64,000 nt of DNA from Nitrososphaerota archaeon (GCA_028867595.1 JAGWGB010000002.1:62001-126000), one strand, 5' to 3'. Positions 1 through 10,137 are shown, counted from the stretch's first letter. Numbers and translations: made by a program. The notes: a model not told the origin generated them from the letters alone.

Positions 1-1749
1 CTAAGAAGGAACTTTAAGATTCATCCACACGTTGGAATTTTCTTGTATCAGTCTAGTGTAGAAGGTTCTACTAAGCGACTCTATGTCAACTGCAATGCAG
101 GTAGAGTTTTGAGACCATTGATTGTAATCAAGGACAACAAATTACTGTTAACACAAGAACTCATCGACAAAGTTAGCAAAAAGTTTCTGTCTTGGACAGA
201 TCTCTTGCACATGGGAGTAATTGAGCTAGTTGATGCAAATGAAGAAGAAAATTGTTACATTGCAATAGATGAGACTGACATGAAAAAGCACACTCACATG
301 GAAATATTTCCATCTGCAATTCTTGGAGCAGGCGCATCAATCATTCCGTATCCAGAACACAACCAGTCTCCTAGAAATACATACGAGTCAGCCATGGCAA
401 AACAAAGTCTTGGCTTTTCAACACCATTGATGAATGCAAGTACATACGTGAGACAACATCTTATGTTATATCCACAAACACCGATTGTTACAACAAAAGC
501 AATGGGCCTTTTGGGGTTGGAAGATAGACCAGCAGGACAAAACTGTGTTGTAGCAGTATTACCTTTTGACGGTTACAATATCGAAGATGCCATAGTATTG
601 AGCAAGTCATCTGTAGAAAGAGGACTTGGTAGGACATTCTTCTATAGAATTTACGAAGCAGAAGCTAAACAATATCCCGGTGGGATGAGAGATAATTTCG
701 AAATTCCAACTGCTGAAGGAAACATTCGAGGATTTCGAGGAGATAAAGCGTATAGATTGTTGGAAGAAGATGGTGTCATCGCAACCGAGTCAACAGTACA
801 GGGTGGAGACATATTAATTGGAAAAACAAGTCCGCCTAGATTTATGGAAGAATATCGTGAGTTTGAAGTAAAGGGACCATATCGAAGAGATACATCGATA
901 GGTGTTAGACCGTCCGAAAATGGAGTTGTTGACACTGTTGTTATGACACAATCCCATGACGGTGGAAGAATGTATAAGATTAGAGTACGAGACTTGAGAA
1001 TTCCAGAGATTGGAGACAAGTTTGCATCACGACACGGACAGAAAGGAGTAGTCGGTCTGCTTGTAAACCATGAAGACTTGCCATATACAGCTGATGGTGT
1101 AGTGCCAGACGTTATGATTAATCCTCATGCATTCCCGTCAAGAATGACAGTGGGAATGTTTCTTGAATCTGTAACAGGAAAGGCTGCAGCTTTGCGTGGA
1201 TCAAAGATGGATGGCTCTGCATTTGTTGGCGAAAAATTAGAAGATGTCAAAGGTGTTTTGGAATCTGCGGGATTCAAGTATTCTGGAAAGGAAGTTATGT
1301 ATGACGGCAGAACAGGAAAAGCATTTCCAGTTGATGTCTTTGTAGGAGTTGTATATTATCAAAAACTTCACCACATGGTTGCAGATAAAATTCATGCAAG
1401 AGCAAGAGGTCAGGTACAAATGCTCACAAAGCAACCAACAGAAGGACGTGCAAGAGGTGGTGGTCTGAGATTTGGTGAAATGGAAAGAGACTGTCTTATT
1501 GCATATGGTGCATCGATGATGCTAAAGGACAGACTCCTCGAAGAATCTGACAAGGCAGAAATCTATGTCTGTGAGAGATGTGGCTTGGTGTCATATTATG
1601 ATATTAAACAAAGAAGATTTGTCTGCAGAGTATGTGGGGACAAGGCAAAGGTTACTTCGATATCAGTTGCATATGCTTTCAAGCTATTGTTGCAGGAAAT
1701 GATGAGTCTTGATGTTGCTCCTAGACTTTTGATAAAGGAGAGAGTGTAA
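1..1749 (+). CDS. rpoB: DNA-directed RNA polymerase subunit B, 3' part (cut by window edge)
   Basis: The frame is open from the first base, so the true start lies upstream; about 582 residues of a protein usually near 1100 residues are present. It is the second-largest RNA polymerase subunit and forms half of the catalytic cleft. The conserved block with GDKFASRHGQKG (about bases 1012-1050) is the hybrid-binding region, and a C-terminal zinc ribbon (CERC and CRVC, about bases 1570-1640) precedes the end LLIKERV. The rpoA start follows the stop codon immediately, so the two large subunits are co-transcribed. Confidence 0.97.
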   Translation, partial: LRRNFKIHPHVGIFLYQSSVEGSTKRLYVNCNAGRVLRPLIVIKDNKLLLTQELIDKVSKKFLSWTDLLHMGVIELVDANEEENCYIAIDETDMKKHTHMEIFPSAILGAGASIIPYPEHNQSPRNTYESAMAKQSLGFSTPLMNASTYVRQHLMLYPQTPIVTTKAMGLLGLEDRPAGQNCVVAVLPFDGYNIEDAIVLSKSSVERGLGRTFFYRIYEAEAKQYPGGMRDNFEIPTAEGNIRGFRGDKAYRLLEEDGVIATESTVQGGDILIGKTSPPRFMEEYREFEVKGPYRRDTSIGVRPSENGVVDTVVMTQSHDGGRMYKIRVRDLRIPEIGDKFASRHGQKGVVGLLVNHEDLPYTADGVVPDVMINPHAFPSRMTVGMFLESVTGKAAALRGSKMDGSAFVGEKLEDVKGVLESAGFKYSGKEVMYDGRTGKAFPVDVFVGVVYYQKLHHMVADKIHARARGQVQMLTKQPTEGRARGGGLRFGEMERDCLIAYGASMMLKDRLLEESDKAEIYVCERCGLVSYYDIKQRRFVCRVCGDKAKVTSISVAYAFKLLLQEMMSLDVAPRLLIKERV

Positions 1750-4700
1750 ATGGCATCTGAAACAATCAAAGTAATCGATGGAATCAAATTTTCTGTCTGG
1801 TCTCCAACTGAGATAAGAAAATACTCTGTTGCAGAGATCACCGCGCCTGAAACATATGATGAAGATGGTATGTCTGTTCAGGGTGGACTTATGGATGGAA
1901 GACTTGGGACACTTGAACCGGGCCAGAAATGTCTTACATGTGGAAACACTGCAGCAAGATGTCCTGGACACTTTGGACACATCGAACTTGCAGAACCAGT
2001 TTTGCACATTGCATTCATTGACAACATCTACAAACTTTTACTAACAACTTGCAGATCATGTGCACGACTCAAGATACCGCAAGAAGAACTTGCAGAATAT
2101 CATCAAGTTATGCAAAAAGAAGCTGCATACAGCGTAATCTCAATCAAACACATTCCAGATGAAATAATTGAAAGGGCAAAGAAAGAAAAAACATGTCCTC
2201 ACTGCGGCAAGTCACAATATGAGATGATATTTACAAAACCTACAATCTTCATTGAACGCACAGAACTTGGAGAAAATAGATTGCTTCCAATTACTATACG
2301 TGAAAGATTTTCTCACATGATAGACGATGACCTAAAACTGCTTGGATATGATCCTACCACTGCAAGACCAGAATGGTTTGTACTTCAGGTCCTGCCTGTG
2401 CCACCTGTTACTGTTAGACCTTCAATCATTTTAGAGACTGGAATTAGATCAGAAGACGATTTAACACACAAACTTGTAGATATCATCAGGGTAAACCAGA
2501 GACTCAAAGAAAGCAAGGAAGCCGGTACTCCACCTCTAATCGTACAAGACCTTGTAGACTTGTTGCAATACCATGTAACTACCTACTTTGACAATGAAGT
2601 ATCTGGAATTCCACAGGCTCATCACAGATCTGGCAGACCACTAAAGACGCTAACACAAAGACTGAAAGGAAAGGAAGGAAGATTCAGAGGCTCACTTTCT
2701 GGTAAGAGAGTCGACTTTTCAAGTAGAACTGTAATATCACCTGACCCAAGCCTAGAGATTTCCGAAGTCGGAGTTCCTGAATCTGTTGCAATAAAACTCA
2801 CAATTCCTGAAGTTGTTACAGAATGGAATATTGAAAGACTAAAGAAACTTGTTGTCAACGGCCCAATGAAATTCCCTGGCGCTAACTATATCGTTAGACC
2901 TGACGGTGTAAAGATAAGATTAGACTTTGTAGAGGACAGGGAAACAATTGCAAACAACATTGAGATTGGATATCTTGTTGAGAGACACCTATCTGATGGC
3001 GATATCGTAATGTTCAACAGACAGCCATCATTACACCAAATGTCCATCATGGGACACTATGTCAGAGTATTACCAAATAAGACATTTAGATTGCATCCTT
3101 CAGTCTGTCCTCCTTACAACGCAGACTTTGATGGAGATGAGATGAATCTTCACGTACCACAAAGCGAGGAAGCAAGAGCTGAAGCAATACTACTCATGAG
3201 AGTACAGGATCAAATCATATCACCAAGATATGGTGGTCCAATAATTGGCGCACTGCGTGACTTTATCACAGGTGCGTATCTGCTTACAAAAGATGACACA
3301 ACTCTTACTCCACAAGAATTTGCAAACTTGGCAATGCTTGCTGGATATCAAGGAACATTCCCAGAACCCCAAGTCAAAGGAAAGGGTGGTCCGCTGTATA
3401 CTGGAAAACAACTGTTCTCGCTATTTCTGCCAAAAGACTTCAACTATGTAATCACATCAAAATGGTCTAAAGGAACCAAGGGACCGACAAAAGACGTTGT
3501 AATAAAGAATGGCCAACTTGTAAGCGGAGTAATTGACAAGGCATCAATTGGTGCAGAAGAACCAGACAGTGTACTGCATAGGATTGCCAAAGACTACGAC
3601 TATGATGCAGCAAAGCGCTTCCTCAACTCCATACTTATCATGCTAAAGCAATTCATCACTGGATATGGATTCAGCTATGGATATGCAGACTTGGAACTTT
3701 CAACAAAGACCAAAGAGTCCATACTGACAGACATTCACGAATCTTATGACAAAGTATATGATTTCATATCGCAAGCCAAAAAAGGAACACTGCAACTTAG
3801 CAGAGGACTTTCTGCAGAAGAAGCCCTTGAAGCTTACATCGTAAACGAATTGTCAAAGGCAAGAGACCGTGCAGGAAGCACAGCAGACAAGTCATTTGAC
3901 GAAACAAACGCAGGAAGAATCATGGCAACAACAGGAGCAAGAGGTTCTTCACTTAACATTGGACAGATGGCAGGCGCACTTGGCCAGCAGTCAATTCGTG
4001 GCAGAAGAATTCACAAAGGCTACAGCAACAGGGCATTGCCACACTTTAAAGAAAACGACACAAACCCTGACTCGAGGGGATTTGTAAAATCAAACTATAG
4101 AGATGGACTATCAACACTTGAATTTTTCTTCCATGCAATGGGTGGAAGAGAAGGTCTCGTAGATACTGCAGTAAGAACTCAGCAGAGTGGATACATGCAG
4201 AGGAGATTGATAAATGCACTAGAGCACCTCAAACTAGAATATGATCAGACTGTGAGGGATCCTCATGGTCACATCATACAATTCCTGTATGGCGAAGATG
4301 GAATCGATGTATCAAAAAGTGACCACGGTGAAGCATTTAGAATTCCACGATTGATTGAATCTGAAAGCATCATTGACTCTGGAAAGAAAGCAACAAAAGA
4401 AGACGTTGCAGAACTTGTCAAAAAGTTTACCAAGACATTCAATCCGCGTCTGACACAAACAGTGCATGATGCTCTGGCAGAGTCTAAACTGAGCAGGGAC
4501 GGTGTAGAAAAAGTGCTAAAGAAGGCACTTGATCTATATGACAAGGCAAAGGTAGAACCAGGCCAAGCAGTAGGTGTAATCACTGCTCAATCAATAGGTG
4601 AGCCTGGTACACAGATGACACTTAGAACTTTCCACTTTGCAGGTATTAGAGAAAGAAACGTCACACTGGGACTTCCAAGACTAATTGAACTTGTAGATGC

Positions 4701-5544
4701 AAGAAAGAAACCAGTTACTCCTACAATGGATATCTACTTGGAAGAGCACCACAAAAAATCAAAAGAAAAATCAATCAAGGTAGCAAGAGAGATCCTGCAC
4801 ACAAAGATTAGTGCATTAATCACAAGCACGGAAACTGATTACTCTACAAAAATAAAACTAAATCTAAACCAAGACAGACTAAAAGAGAGAGCATGTACAG
4901 TAGAAGATGTTGTAGCAGCATTGCAGTCATCGAAGAAGAAATTTGATATCGAAGCTAGCGGACACTCTATTACACTTACTCTGCCTGAAGAGTCTGACGC
5001 ACAAACAATACTTGGTCTTAGAAACAAGGTGCTCTCAACAACAGTCAAGGGAGTAACTGATGTGGAACGAGTTACAATTGTACAACAAGGAGATGAATGG
5101 GTTATTCAAACATCCGGCTCTAATATTGCCAAAGTGATGGAAGTCGACGGCATTGACAAGAAGAACATTAGGACAAACAATGTCTTTGAGATTGCAAACA
5201 CGCTTGGCATCGAGGCTGCTCGAAATGCATTGATAAATGAGCTGAGCTCGACCCTTGAAGATCAGGGACTTGAAGTTGATTCTAGATATATCATGTTGGT
5301 AGCAGATTTGATGTGCTCAAGAGGTTACCTGCAGCAAATTGGAAGACATGGAATTGCAGGTACAAAGACAAGTGTACTGGCAAGGGCAGCATTTGAGATT
5401 ACAGTTCCTACAATTGCTGAAGCGGCACTAGCAGGCGAAGTCGAAGAACTCAAAGGAGTAACAGAAAACGTCATAGTTGGTGCAAACATTCCAATTGGTA
5501 CTGGTACGGTAGATCTTTACATGAAGGTGGTAGAAGATGGTTAA
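1750..5544 (+). CDS. rpoA: DNA-directed RNA polymerase subunit A, unsplit (A' + A'')
   Basis: This 1264-residue chain holds both halves of the largest RNA polymerase subunit. The N-terminal zinc region reads CLTCGNTAARCPGHFGH, the Mg-binding loop NADFDGDEMN places its aspartates at residues 459, 461 and 463, and the A''-type region (GVITAQSIGEPGTQMTLRTF) follows in the same frame around residue 940. Most other archaea encode A' and A'' as separate genes; a single gene is a known thaumarchaeal trait. It abuts rpoB and overlaps L30e by eight bases, so it sits in one operon with the translation genes downstream. Confidence 0.98.
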   Translation: MASETIKVIDGIKFSVWSPTEIRKYSVAEITAPETYDEDGMSVQGGLMDGRLGTLEPGQKCLTCGNTAARCPGHFGHIELAEPVLHIAFIDNIYKLLLTTCRSCARLKIPQEELAEYHQVMQKEAAYSVISIKHIPDEIIERAKKEKTCPHCGKSQYEMIFTKPTIFIERTELGENRLLPITIRERFSHMIDDDLKLLGYDPTTARPEWFVLQVLPVPPVTVRPSIILETGIRSEDDLTHKLVDIIRVNQRLKESKEAGTPPLIVQDLVDLLQYHVTTYFDNEVSGIPQAHHRSGRPLKTLTQRLKGKEGRFRGSLSGKRVDFSSRTVISPDPSLEISEVGVPESVAIKLTIPEVVTEWNIERLKKLVVNGPMKFPGANYIVRPDGVKIRLDFVEDRETIANNIEIGYLVERHLSDGDIVMFNRQPSLHQMSIMGHYVRVLPNKTFRLHPSVCPPYNADFDGDEMNLHVPQSEEARAEAILLMRVQDQIISPRYGGPIIGALRDFITGAYLLTKDDTTLTPQEFANLAMLAGYQGTFPEPQVKGKGGPLYTGKQLFSLFLPKDFNYVITSKWSKGTKGPTKDVVIKNGQLVSGVIDKASIGAEEPDSVLHRIAKDYDYDAAKRFLNSILIMLKQFITGYGFSYGYADLELSTKTKESILTDIHESYDKVYDFISQAKKGTLQLSRGLSAEEALEAYIVNELSKARDRAGSTADKSFDETNAGRIMATTGARGSSLNIGQMAGALGQQSIRGRRIHKGYSNRALPHFKENDTNPDSRGFVKSNYRDGLSTLEFFFHAMGGREGLVDTAVRTQQSGYMQRRLINALEHLKLEYDQTVRDPHGHIIQFLYGEDGIDVSKSDHGEAFRIPRLIESESIIDSGKKATKEDVAELVKKFTKTFNPRLTQTVHDALAESKLSRDGVEKVLKKALDLYDKAKVEPGQAVGVITAQSIGEPGTQMTLRTFHFAGIRERNVTLGLPRLIELVDARKKPVTPTMDIYLEEHHKKSKEKSIKVAREILHTKISALITSTETDYSTKIKLNLNQDRLKERACTVEDVVAALQSSKKKFDIEASGHSITLTLPEESDAQTILGLRNKVLSTTVKGVTDVERVTIVQQGDEWVIQTSGSNIAKVMEVDGIDKKNIRTNNVFEIANTLGIEAARNALINELSSTLEDQGLEVDSRYIMLVADLMCSRGYLQQIGRHGIAGTKTSVLARAAFEITVPTIAEAALAGEVEELKGVTENVIVGANIPIGTGTVDLYMKVVEDG

Positions 5545-5857
5545 GCTCTTAGAAAAAGCCATCAAAGATGCAGTAGAAGATGGCAAATGTTCTTTTGGAA
5601 CAAAAGAAGTCCTCGGTTCACTGAAGAACTCAAAATTAATTGTGCTGTCGCACTCTGTACCATCTACCATGACACAAAAAATAGTTGAGGCGGCAAAGGG
5701 TGCAAAGGTGCCAACTCTGAATTACAAAGGGTCATCAGTAGAACTTGGAAGACTGTGCGGAACACAATTCCGAATTTCGGCAGTATCGCTAAAAACTTTG
5801 AGTGATACTAATCTTAAAGCGATTATAAAAGATGTGGAAACAGAGAAGTCAGCATAA
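5537..5857 (+). CDS. rpl30e: Large ribosomal subunit protein eL30 (L30e)
   Basis: A 106-residue protein of the L7Ae/L30e RNA-binding fold, recognised from the SGTKEVLGSLK-type N-terminus and the C-terminal core LGRLCGTQFRISAVSL. It is a structural protein of the large ribosomal subunit. Its ATG lies inside the last codons of rpoA (8-base overlap), which suggests translational coupling. The position between rpoA and nusA is the usual archaeal arrangement. Confidence 0.93.
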   Translation: MVKLLEKAIKDAVEDGKCSFGTKEVLGSLKNSKLIVLSHSVPSTMTQKIVEAAKGAKVPTLNYKGSSVELGRLCGTQFRISAVSLKTLSDTNLKAIIKDVETEKSA

Positions 5858-5927
5858 ATGTCTTGTTTTTCTCAAATCACCCATCAAGATTTAAATGTCC
5901 CCCCAAGAGATCGAGTTTAAAAAAGAC

Positions 5928-6386
5928 ATGACAGAGACAATCAAACTGACAACAGACCAAATAAAACTAATGTCACTTTTTCAAAATGTGACAGGTGCAA
6001 CTGCACGTGACTGCATCGAAGATGAGAGACAGGACAGAGTGATTTTTGTAGTAAACCAGGGTAAGATGGGCCTTGCAATTGGAAAGGGTGGCTCTACAAT
6101 AAGAAACCTGCAAAATGTCGTAAAAAGAAACGTCGAACTAGTAGAGTATTCCGAAGATCCAGCAGAATTTCTAAAAAACATGTTAAATCCAAAATTAGTA
6201 TCCGAAGTTAAATTAAACAAAAGATTAGACGGTTCTCTTCAAGCAATTGTTCTTGTTGATGCAAAGAAGAAAGGCATAGTAGTAGGCAGAGAAGGCCGAA
6301 ATGCCGAAAAAGCAAGACTGCTTGCAAAAAGATACTTTCAAATTTCCAGTGTACTGATACAAAGTCCTGAAAAAATAATGGAGTAA
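5928..6386 (+). CDS. nusA: Transcription factor NusA homologue, short archaeal form
   Basis: About 152 residues made almost only of two KH RNA-binding modules, with the signatures [11 protein letters not shown] and [13 protein letters not shown]. Archaeal NusA lacks the S1 and N-terminal polymerase-binding parts of the bacterial protein. It sits between L30e and S12 as in other archaeal str-type operons. An in-frame ATG at 5895 would add 11 residues; 5928 is preferred because the [12 protein letters not shown] start matches the family. Confidence 0.9.
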   Translation: MTETIKLTTDQIKLMSLFQNVTGATARDCIEDERQDRVIFVVNQGKMGLAIGKGGSTIRNLQNVVKRNVELVEYSEDPAEFLKNMLNPKLVSEVKLNKRLDGSLQAIVLVDAKKKGIVVGREGRNAEKARLLAKRYFQISSVLIQSPEKIME

Positions 6387-6393
6387 TGATATA

Positions 6394-6831
6394 ATGGCAA
6401 AATCCCCCCTTGGTCTATTCTCAGGTAGAGTCCTTAGAGACAAAAGAAAGAGACAGAAATGGTCTATTGGTACCTATAAGAGAAGACAGCTAGGCCTTGA
6501 CAAAAAGGCAAGTCCTCTTGGAGGCGCACCTCAGGCCCGTGGCATCGTATTGGAAAAGGTGGGAATCGAGGCAAAGCAGCCAAACTCTGCCGTAAGAAAA
6601 TGTGTTCGTGTTCAATTGATTAAAAACGGTAAGACCGTAACCGCATTCCTTCCAAAAGACGGCGCACTAAACTTTGTTGATGAACATGACGAGGTTCATG
6701 TAGAGGGAATGGGCGCATCCATGGGAGGAGCAATGGGAGATATTCCTGGAGTAAGGTGGAAAGTATTCAAGGTGAACGGTACATCACTCAAAGAACTAGT
6801 CTATGGCAAGAAAGAAAAGCCGAGAAGATAA
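6394..6831 (+). CDS. rps12: Small ribosomal subunit protein uS12
   Basis: A 145-residue decoding-centre protein with the conserved stretches [20 protein letters not shown] and [17 protein letters not shown]. The archaeal and eukaryotic N-terminus ([15 protein letters not shown]) is present. It follows nusA by seven bases and precedes S7 by three, so it belongs to the rpoB-rps7 operon. Confidence 0.98.
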   Translation: MAKSPLGLFSGRVLRDKRKRQKWSIGTYKRRQLGLDKKASPLGGAPQARGIVLEKVGIEAKQPNSAVRKCVRVQLIKNGKTVTAFLPKDGALNFVDEHDEVHVEGMGASMGGAMGDIPGVRWKVFKVNGTSLKELVYGKKEKPRR

Positions 6832-6834
6832 AAC

Positions 6835-7434
6835 ATGACAGAAACACAAAATCTTTTACTTTTCAGAAAATGGGACACGACAAAAATTGAGATAAAAGAC
6901 CCAGGACTGCGAAATGTCATATCGCTAAAAAAAGAAATAATTCCAATGTCATTTGGCCGCTCTGCACTGAAGAGATTCAACAAGGCCGAAGTAAACATCG
7001 TCGAACGATTGATAAACAAACTCTCTCACTTTGGAAAAAAATATGCCAAGAACACAGGCAGGATGGGAGGAAAAAAAGTTCATGCAATAAACACTGCAAA
7101 AGCCGCACTTGAAATAATTCATCTCAAGACTGGAAAGAATCCGGTTGAAGTTTTGATAAGGGCAGTAGAAAACTCGGCTCCAAACGAGGACACTACAAGA
7201 ATAGTTTACGGTGGAACTGTATACCATGTGTCTGTAGATGTTGCCCCACTTAGAAGAATTGACCTTGCATTGCGATTTATCGCCGAAGGAGTACGAGATG
7301 CAACATTTTCAAATCCAAAGGCAATCGAAGAAAATTTGGCAGAGCACCTGATTCTTGCTGCCTCAAATGACATGAGCGCACCTTCTGTTAAAAAGAAGAA
7401 TGAGCTAGAAAGAATCGCAATGGCATCACGATAG
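6835..7434 (+). CDS. rps7: Small ribosomal subunit protein uS7
   Basis: A 199-residue protein that organises the head of the small subunit. Its signature region (NTGRMGGKKVHAINTAKAAL) and the loop GGTVYHVSVDVAPLRRIDLA identify it. It is the last gene of the operon here. EF-1 alpha and S10, which often follow S7 in archaea, are not present; instead a minus-strand tRNA begins within 30 bases. Confidence 0.97.
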   Translation: MTETQNLLLFRKWDTTKIEIKDPGLRNVISLKKEIIPMSFGRSALKRFNKAEVNIVERLINKLSHFGKKYAKNTGRMGGKKVHAINTAKAALEIIHLKTGKNPVEVLIRAVENSAPNEDTTRIVYGGTVYHVSVDVAPLRRIDLALRFIAEGVRDATFSNPKAIEENLAEHLILAASNDMSAPSVKKKNELERIAMASR

Positions 7435-7440
7435 TCTGCG

Positions 7441-7458
7441 AGATTTTTTAAAAAAATT
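7441..7458 (+). terminator. T-rich stretch after rps7
   Basis: Six consecutive T residues followed by an A-run lie just after the S7 stop codon and before the tRNA on the other strand. Archaeal RNA polymerase terminates at oligo-T, so this is a plausible end of the rpoB-rps7 transcript. The following A-run would read as oligo-T for the convergent tRNA transcript. Confidence 0.45.
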
Positions 7459-7462
7459 AGGA

Positions 7463-7567
7463 TAGCCCGAGGCAGATTCGAACTGCCGTCTCCAGGTATC
7501 CTCTCATATGATCCAGAGCCTGGAATCCCTAGCCCAAAAATTTGTTTGGCCACTAGACTATCGGGCT
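7463..7567 (-). tRNA. tRNA-Gln (CUG anticodon) with two apparent introns
   Basis: On the minus strand the acceptor strands AGCCCGA and TCGGGCT pair, with discriminator A. The T arm is GGCAG-TTCGAAT-CTGCC and the anticodon stem is CCAGG/CCTGG. The 22 bases between the anticodon-stem strands fit a 7-base loop CUCUGGA plus a 15-base intron at the standard 37/38 position. Its CTCT can pair with AGAG in a relaxed bulge-helix-bulge. The D-arm region is also too long: GTC-TAGTGG is followed by a hairpin (CCAAA/TTTGG) before CTAGG-GAT. Removing about 17 bases there gives a 73-base tRNA. CCA is not encoded. The exact D-loop splice sites are uncertain. Confidence 0.9.
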
Positions 7568-7772
7568 ACCGAATCGAGTGGCATACGTTGAGAATATAAT
7601 TATTGTGTATTACTGTGATTTTGTACGTTGGAAACATCTGGTAATTGATCCTGCATTTTAAATAATTGAATTCTGTATTTTCATTAATGCATTTGACTCA
7701 AATACAAAATTATGCATTGAAAATCATATCAAACAATTTACAAAATGATGTACGTATCATGGAGAAAAGAAA

Positions 7773-8816
7773 ATGATTCCAGTCAAAGGATATGCTGCAC
7801 AGGATTCAAGCACACCGCTTGGGCCATACTCATTTCAAAGACGCGAACCACATGATCATGATATTGTAATAGATATCAAATACTGTGGCATTTGTCACAC
7901 TGACATACATCAAGTAACCAATGGATGGGGAGGCTCCACATATCCTATGGTTCCGGGCCACGAGATTGCAGGTACTGTATCACAAGTAGGATCAAAGGTT
8001 ACGCGCTATAAGGTGGGAGACAAGGTGGGAGTAGGATGCTTTGTGGACTCGTGCCGTAAATGCGATCCATGCAAAAGGGGACTGGAACAATATTGTCAAG
8101 AAGGAATGAGTACAACATATAACGGAGTCGAAAGGGATGGCAAGACTCCAACTCAGGGAGGGTATTCAAACAAAATAGTCGTAGACGAAAACTACGTTCT
8201 CCGGATACCAGAAAATATTCCACTTGACCGTGCAGCACCACTTCTTTGCGCAGGAATCACGCTTTATTCTCCACTTGCACACTGGAAGGCAGGACCTGGA
8301 AAAAAGGTTGGAATTGTGGGACTAGGAGGTCTTGGACACATTGGAGTAAAAATTGCACACGCTCTTGGTTCTGAAGTAACTGTACTATCACACTCACTTG
8401 CAAAACAAAATGATGCAAAAAAACTTGGTGCAGACAAGTTTTATGCAACGTCTGACTCACAAACTTTTGAAAAACTAAGGGGATACTTTGATTTGATAAT
8501 CAATACAGTATCATCTGGAATTGATCTAAATGCATACCTTGAGCTACTGAAACTTGATGGAGCCATGATACTAGTTGGCATGCCTGAGACTGAAGCTTCG
8601 GTTGGTCCATTCTTACTTGCTGGTGCTAGACGAACACTTGCAGGTTCATTGATTGGAGGAATTAAGGAGACTCAGGAGATGCTTGATTTTTGCGGTAAAC
8701 ACAACGTAGCATGCGATATTGAAATCATACCAATTCAAAAGGTAAATGAGGCATACAAGAGAATTTTGAATAGCGATGTAAGATATAGATTTGTGATTGA
8801 TATCAAATCACTCTAG
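7773..8816 (+). CDS. Zinc-dependent alcohol dehydrogenase (cinnamyl-type MDR family)
   Basis: A 347-residue medium-chain dehydrogenase. The catalytic zinc site is visible as CGICHTD with GHEIAG, the structural zinc site as four cysteines in [15 protein letters not shown], and the nucleotide-binding fold as [11 protein letters not shown] near residues 182-192. The family interconverts alcohols and aldehydes with NAD(P)H; the closest subgroup by pattern is the broad-specificity YahK/cinnamyl alcohol dehydrogenase type. A GGAG sits eight bases before the ATG. The 200 bases upstream, back to the tRNA, hold no gene. Substrate not predictable. Confidence 0.93.
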   Translation: MIPVKGYAAQDSSTPLGPYSFQRREPHDHDIVIDIKYCGICHTDIHQVTNGWGGSTYPMVPGHEIAGTVSQVGSKVTRYKVGDKVGVGCFVDSCRKCDPCKRGLEQYCQEGMSTTYNGVERDGKTPTQGGYSNKIVVDENYVLRIPENIPLDRAAPLLCAGITLYSPLAHWKAGPGKKVGIVGLGGLGHIGVKIAHALGSEVTVLSHSLAKQNDAKKLGADKFYATSDSQTFEKLRGYFDLIINTVSSGIDLNAYLELLKLDGAMILVGMPETEASVGPFLLAGARRTLAGSLIGGIKETQEMLDFCGKHNVACDIEIIPIQKVNEAYKRILNSDVRYRFVIDIKSL

Positions 8817-8818
8817 CT

Positions 8819-9079
8819 TTGGTAAACTACAAAAAACTTCCACCAGATGTATACTATACGATAAAAAGGTCGCTTACCGAAGATTTCATCGTTTCACAAT
8901 ACCCATCATATCATGATTCCATGCTGGAATCATTTGAGATTGTATCAATTGATGGCAAGGTCTCCGTTTATTATTACAAGGATGGAACGCTTGAAATTCA
9001 GGGTAGTGACGCCAATCCAACATTTCGCCGAATTGTAAAAAAAGTAAATGGATTGGTATCGAAAAAAGACTATATCTAA
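8819..9079 (+). CDS. Small conserved hypothetical protein
   Basis: An 86-residue protein starting with TTG two bases after the alcohol dehydrogenase stop, so probably co-transcribed with it. The central part (VSVYYYKDGTLEIQGSDANPTFRRIV) resembles the beta-strand repeats of small nucleic-acid-binding modules of the RNase-HIII N-terminal or RnlA type. That is an impression from pattern only; no function is assigned. Confidence 0.65.
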   Translation: MVNYKKLPPDVYYTIKRSLTEDFIVSQYPSYHDSMLESFEIVSIDGKVSVYYYKDGTLEIQGSDANPTFRRIVKKVNGLVSKKDYI

Positions 9080-9105
9080 TTGCATTTGAAAAATAACTAG
9101 AAAAT

Positions 9106-10119
9106 ATGAAAAATGAAAAGATTAGTACTGTCCAATTGGCACCAGACTTGAAAATCTGCCGTATACTAAACGGCATGTGGCAAACAGCAGGTGGGCATGG
9201 TGCAATAGATCCAGATCTTGCAGTATCAGAGATGCGTTCGTATCATGATTCTGGCTTTACAACTTGGGATATGGCAGACATTTACGGGCCTGCCGAGGAA
9301 TATCTCGGGGAATTTAGAAGAAGGCTTGCAAAAAAGAATGAAAAAGAACTTGATAATGTGCAGGCGTTGACAAAGTTTGTGCCAAATCCTGGACCTATGA
9401 CTAGAACCATAGTAGAACACCACATCGATAAATCAATTCGCAGAATGAATGTAAAAACAATTGATGCCATACAATTCCACTGGTGGGATTATAATGACAC
9501 AAGATATCTTGATGCCTTGCACCATTTGTCAAAGCTGCGTGATGAGGGAAAGATAAAGCACTTAGCATTGACAAATTTTGATACTGAAAGAATAGAAACT
9601 ATGGTAGAAAATGGGTTCAAGCTGGTCTCAAATCAAGTACAATACTCAATCATAGATAGGAGGCCTGAAATCAAGATGGTTCCATTTTGCCAAAAACATG
9701 GGATGAAGTTGCTGACTTATGGTACTCTACTGGGAGGATTCTTGTCTGAAAAATATCTGGGAAAATCTGAATCTGCTAGATATGATCTTGATACACTTAG
9801 CCTGCAAAAATACAAACAAATGATTGATGCATGGGGAGGATGGAATCTGTTTCAGGAATTGCTTGCAGTGCTTGATAGTGTAGCAAAAAAACATCATGTA
9901 AGCATAGCAAATGTTGCCGCGCGATATGTTCTGGACAAGCCTGCAGTTGCAGGTGTAATAATTGGTGTAAGGCTTGGAATATCAGAACACAGATCAGACA
10001 ATATGCGTGTATTTGGTTTGGAACTAGACCGCGATGACAATGATTCCATTGATGCAGTCACATCACGGTCTCACGACTTGTTTACAAGAATTGGAGATTG
10101 CGGTGACGAATACCGATAG
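9106..10119 (+). CDS. Aldo/keto reductase family oxidoreductase
   Basis: A 337-residue TIM-barrel oxidoreductase. The catalytic tetrad is visible as Asp and Tyr in WDMADIYGPAEE, Lys in ALTKFVPNP and His in IQFHWWD, with a late barrel strand SNQVQYSIIDRRPE. Members reduce aldehydes or ketones with NADPH. It follows the dehydrogenase and small unknown gene in the same direction after a 26-base gap, which suggests a small redox gene set. The substrate is unknown. Confidence 0.92.
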   Translation: MKNEKISTVQLAPDLKICRILNGMWQTAGGHGAIDPDLAVSEMRSYHDSGFTTWDMADIYGPAEEYLGEFRRRLAKKNEKELDNVQALTKFVPNPGPMTRTIVEHHIDKSIRRMNVKTIDAIQFHWWDYNDTRYLDALHHLSKLRDEGKIKHLALTNFDTERIETMVENGFKLVSNQVQYSIIDRRPEIKMVPFCQKHGMKLLTYGTLLGGFLSEKYLGKSESARYDLDTLSLQKYKQMIDAWGGWNLFQELLAVLDSVAKKHHVSIANVAARYVLDKPAVAGVIIGVRLGISEHRSDNMRVFGLELDRDDNDSIDAVTSRSHDLFTRIGDCGDEYR

Positions 10120-10137
10120 GCATTACATCTAGAACAG

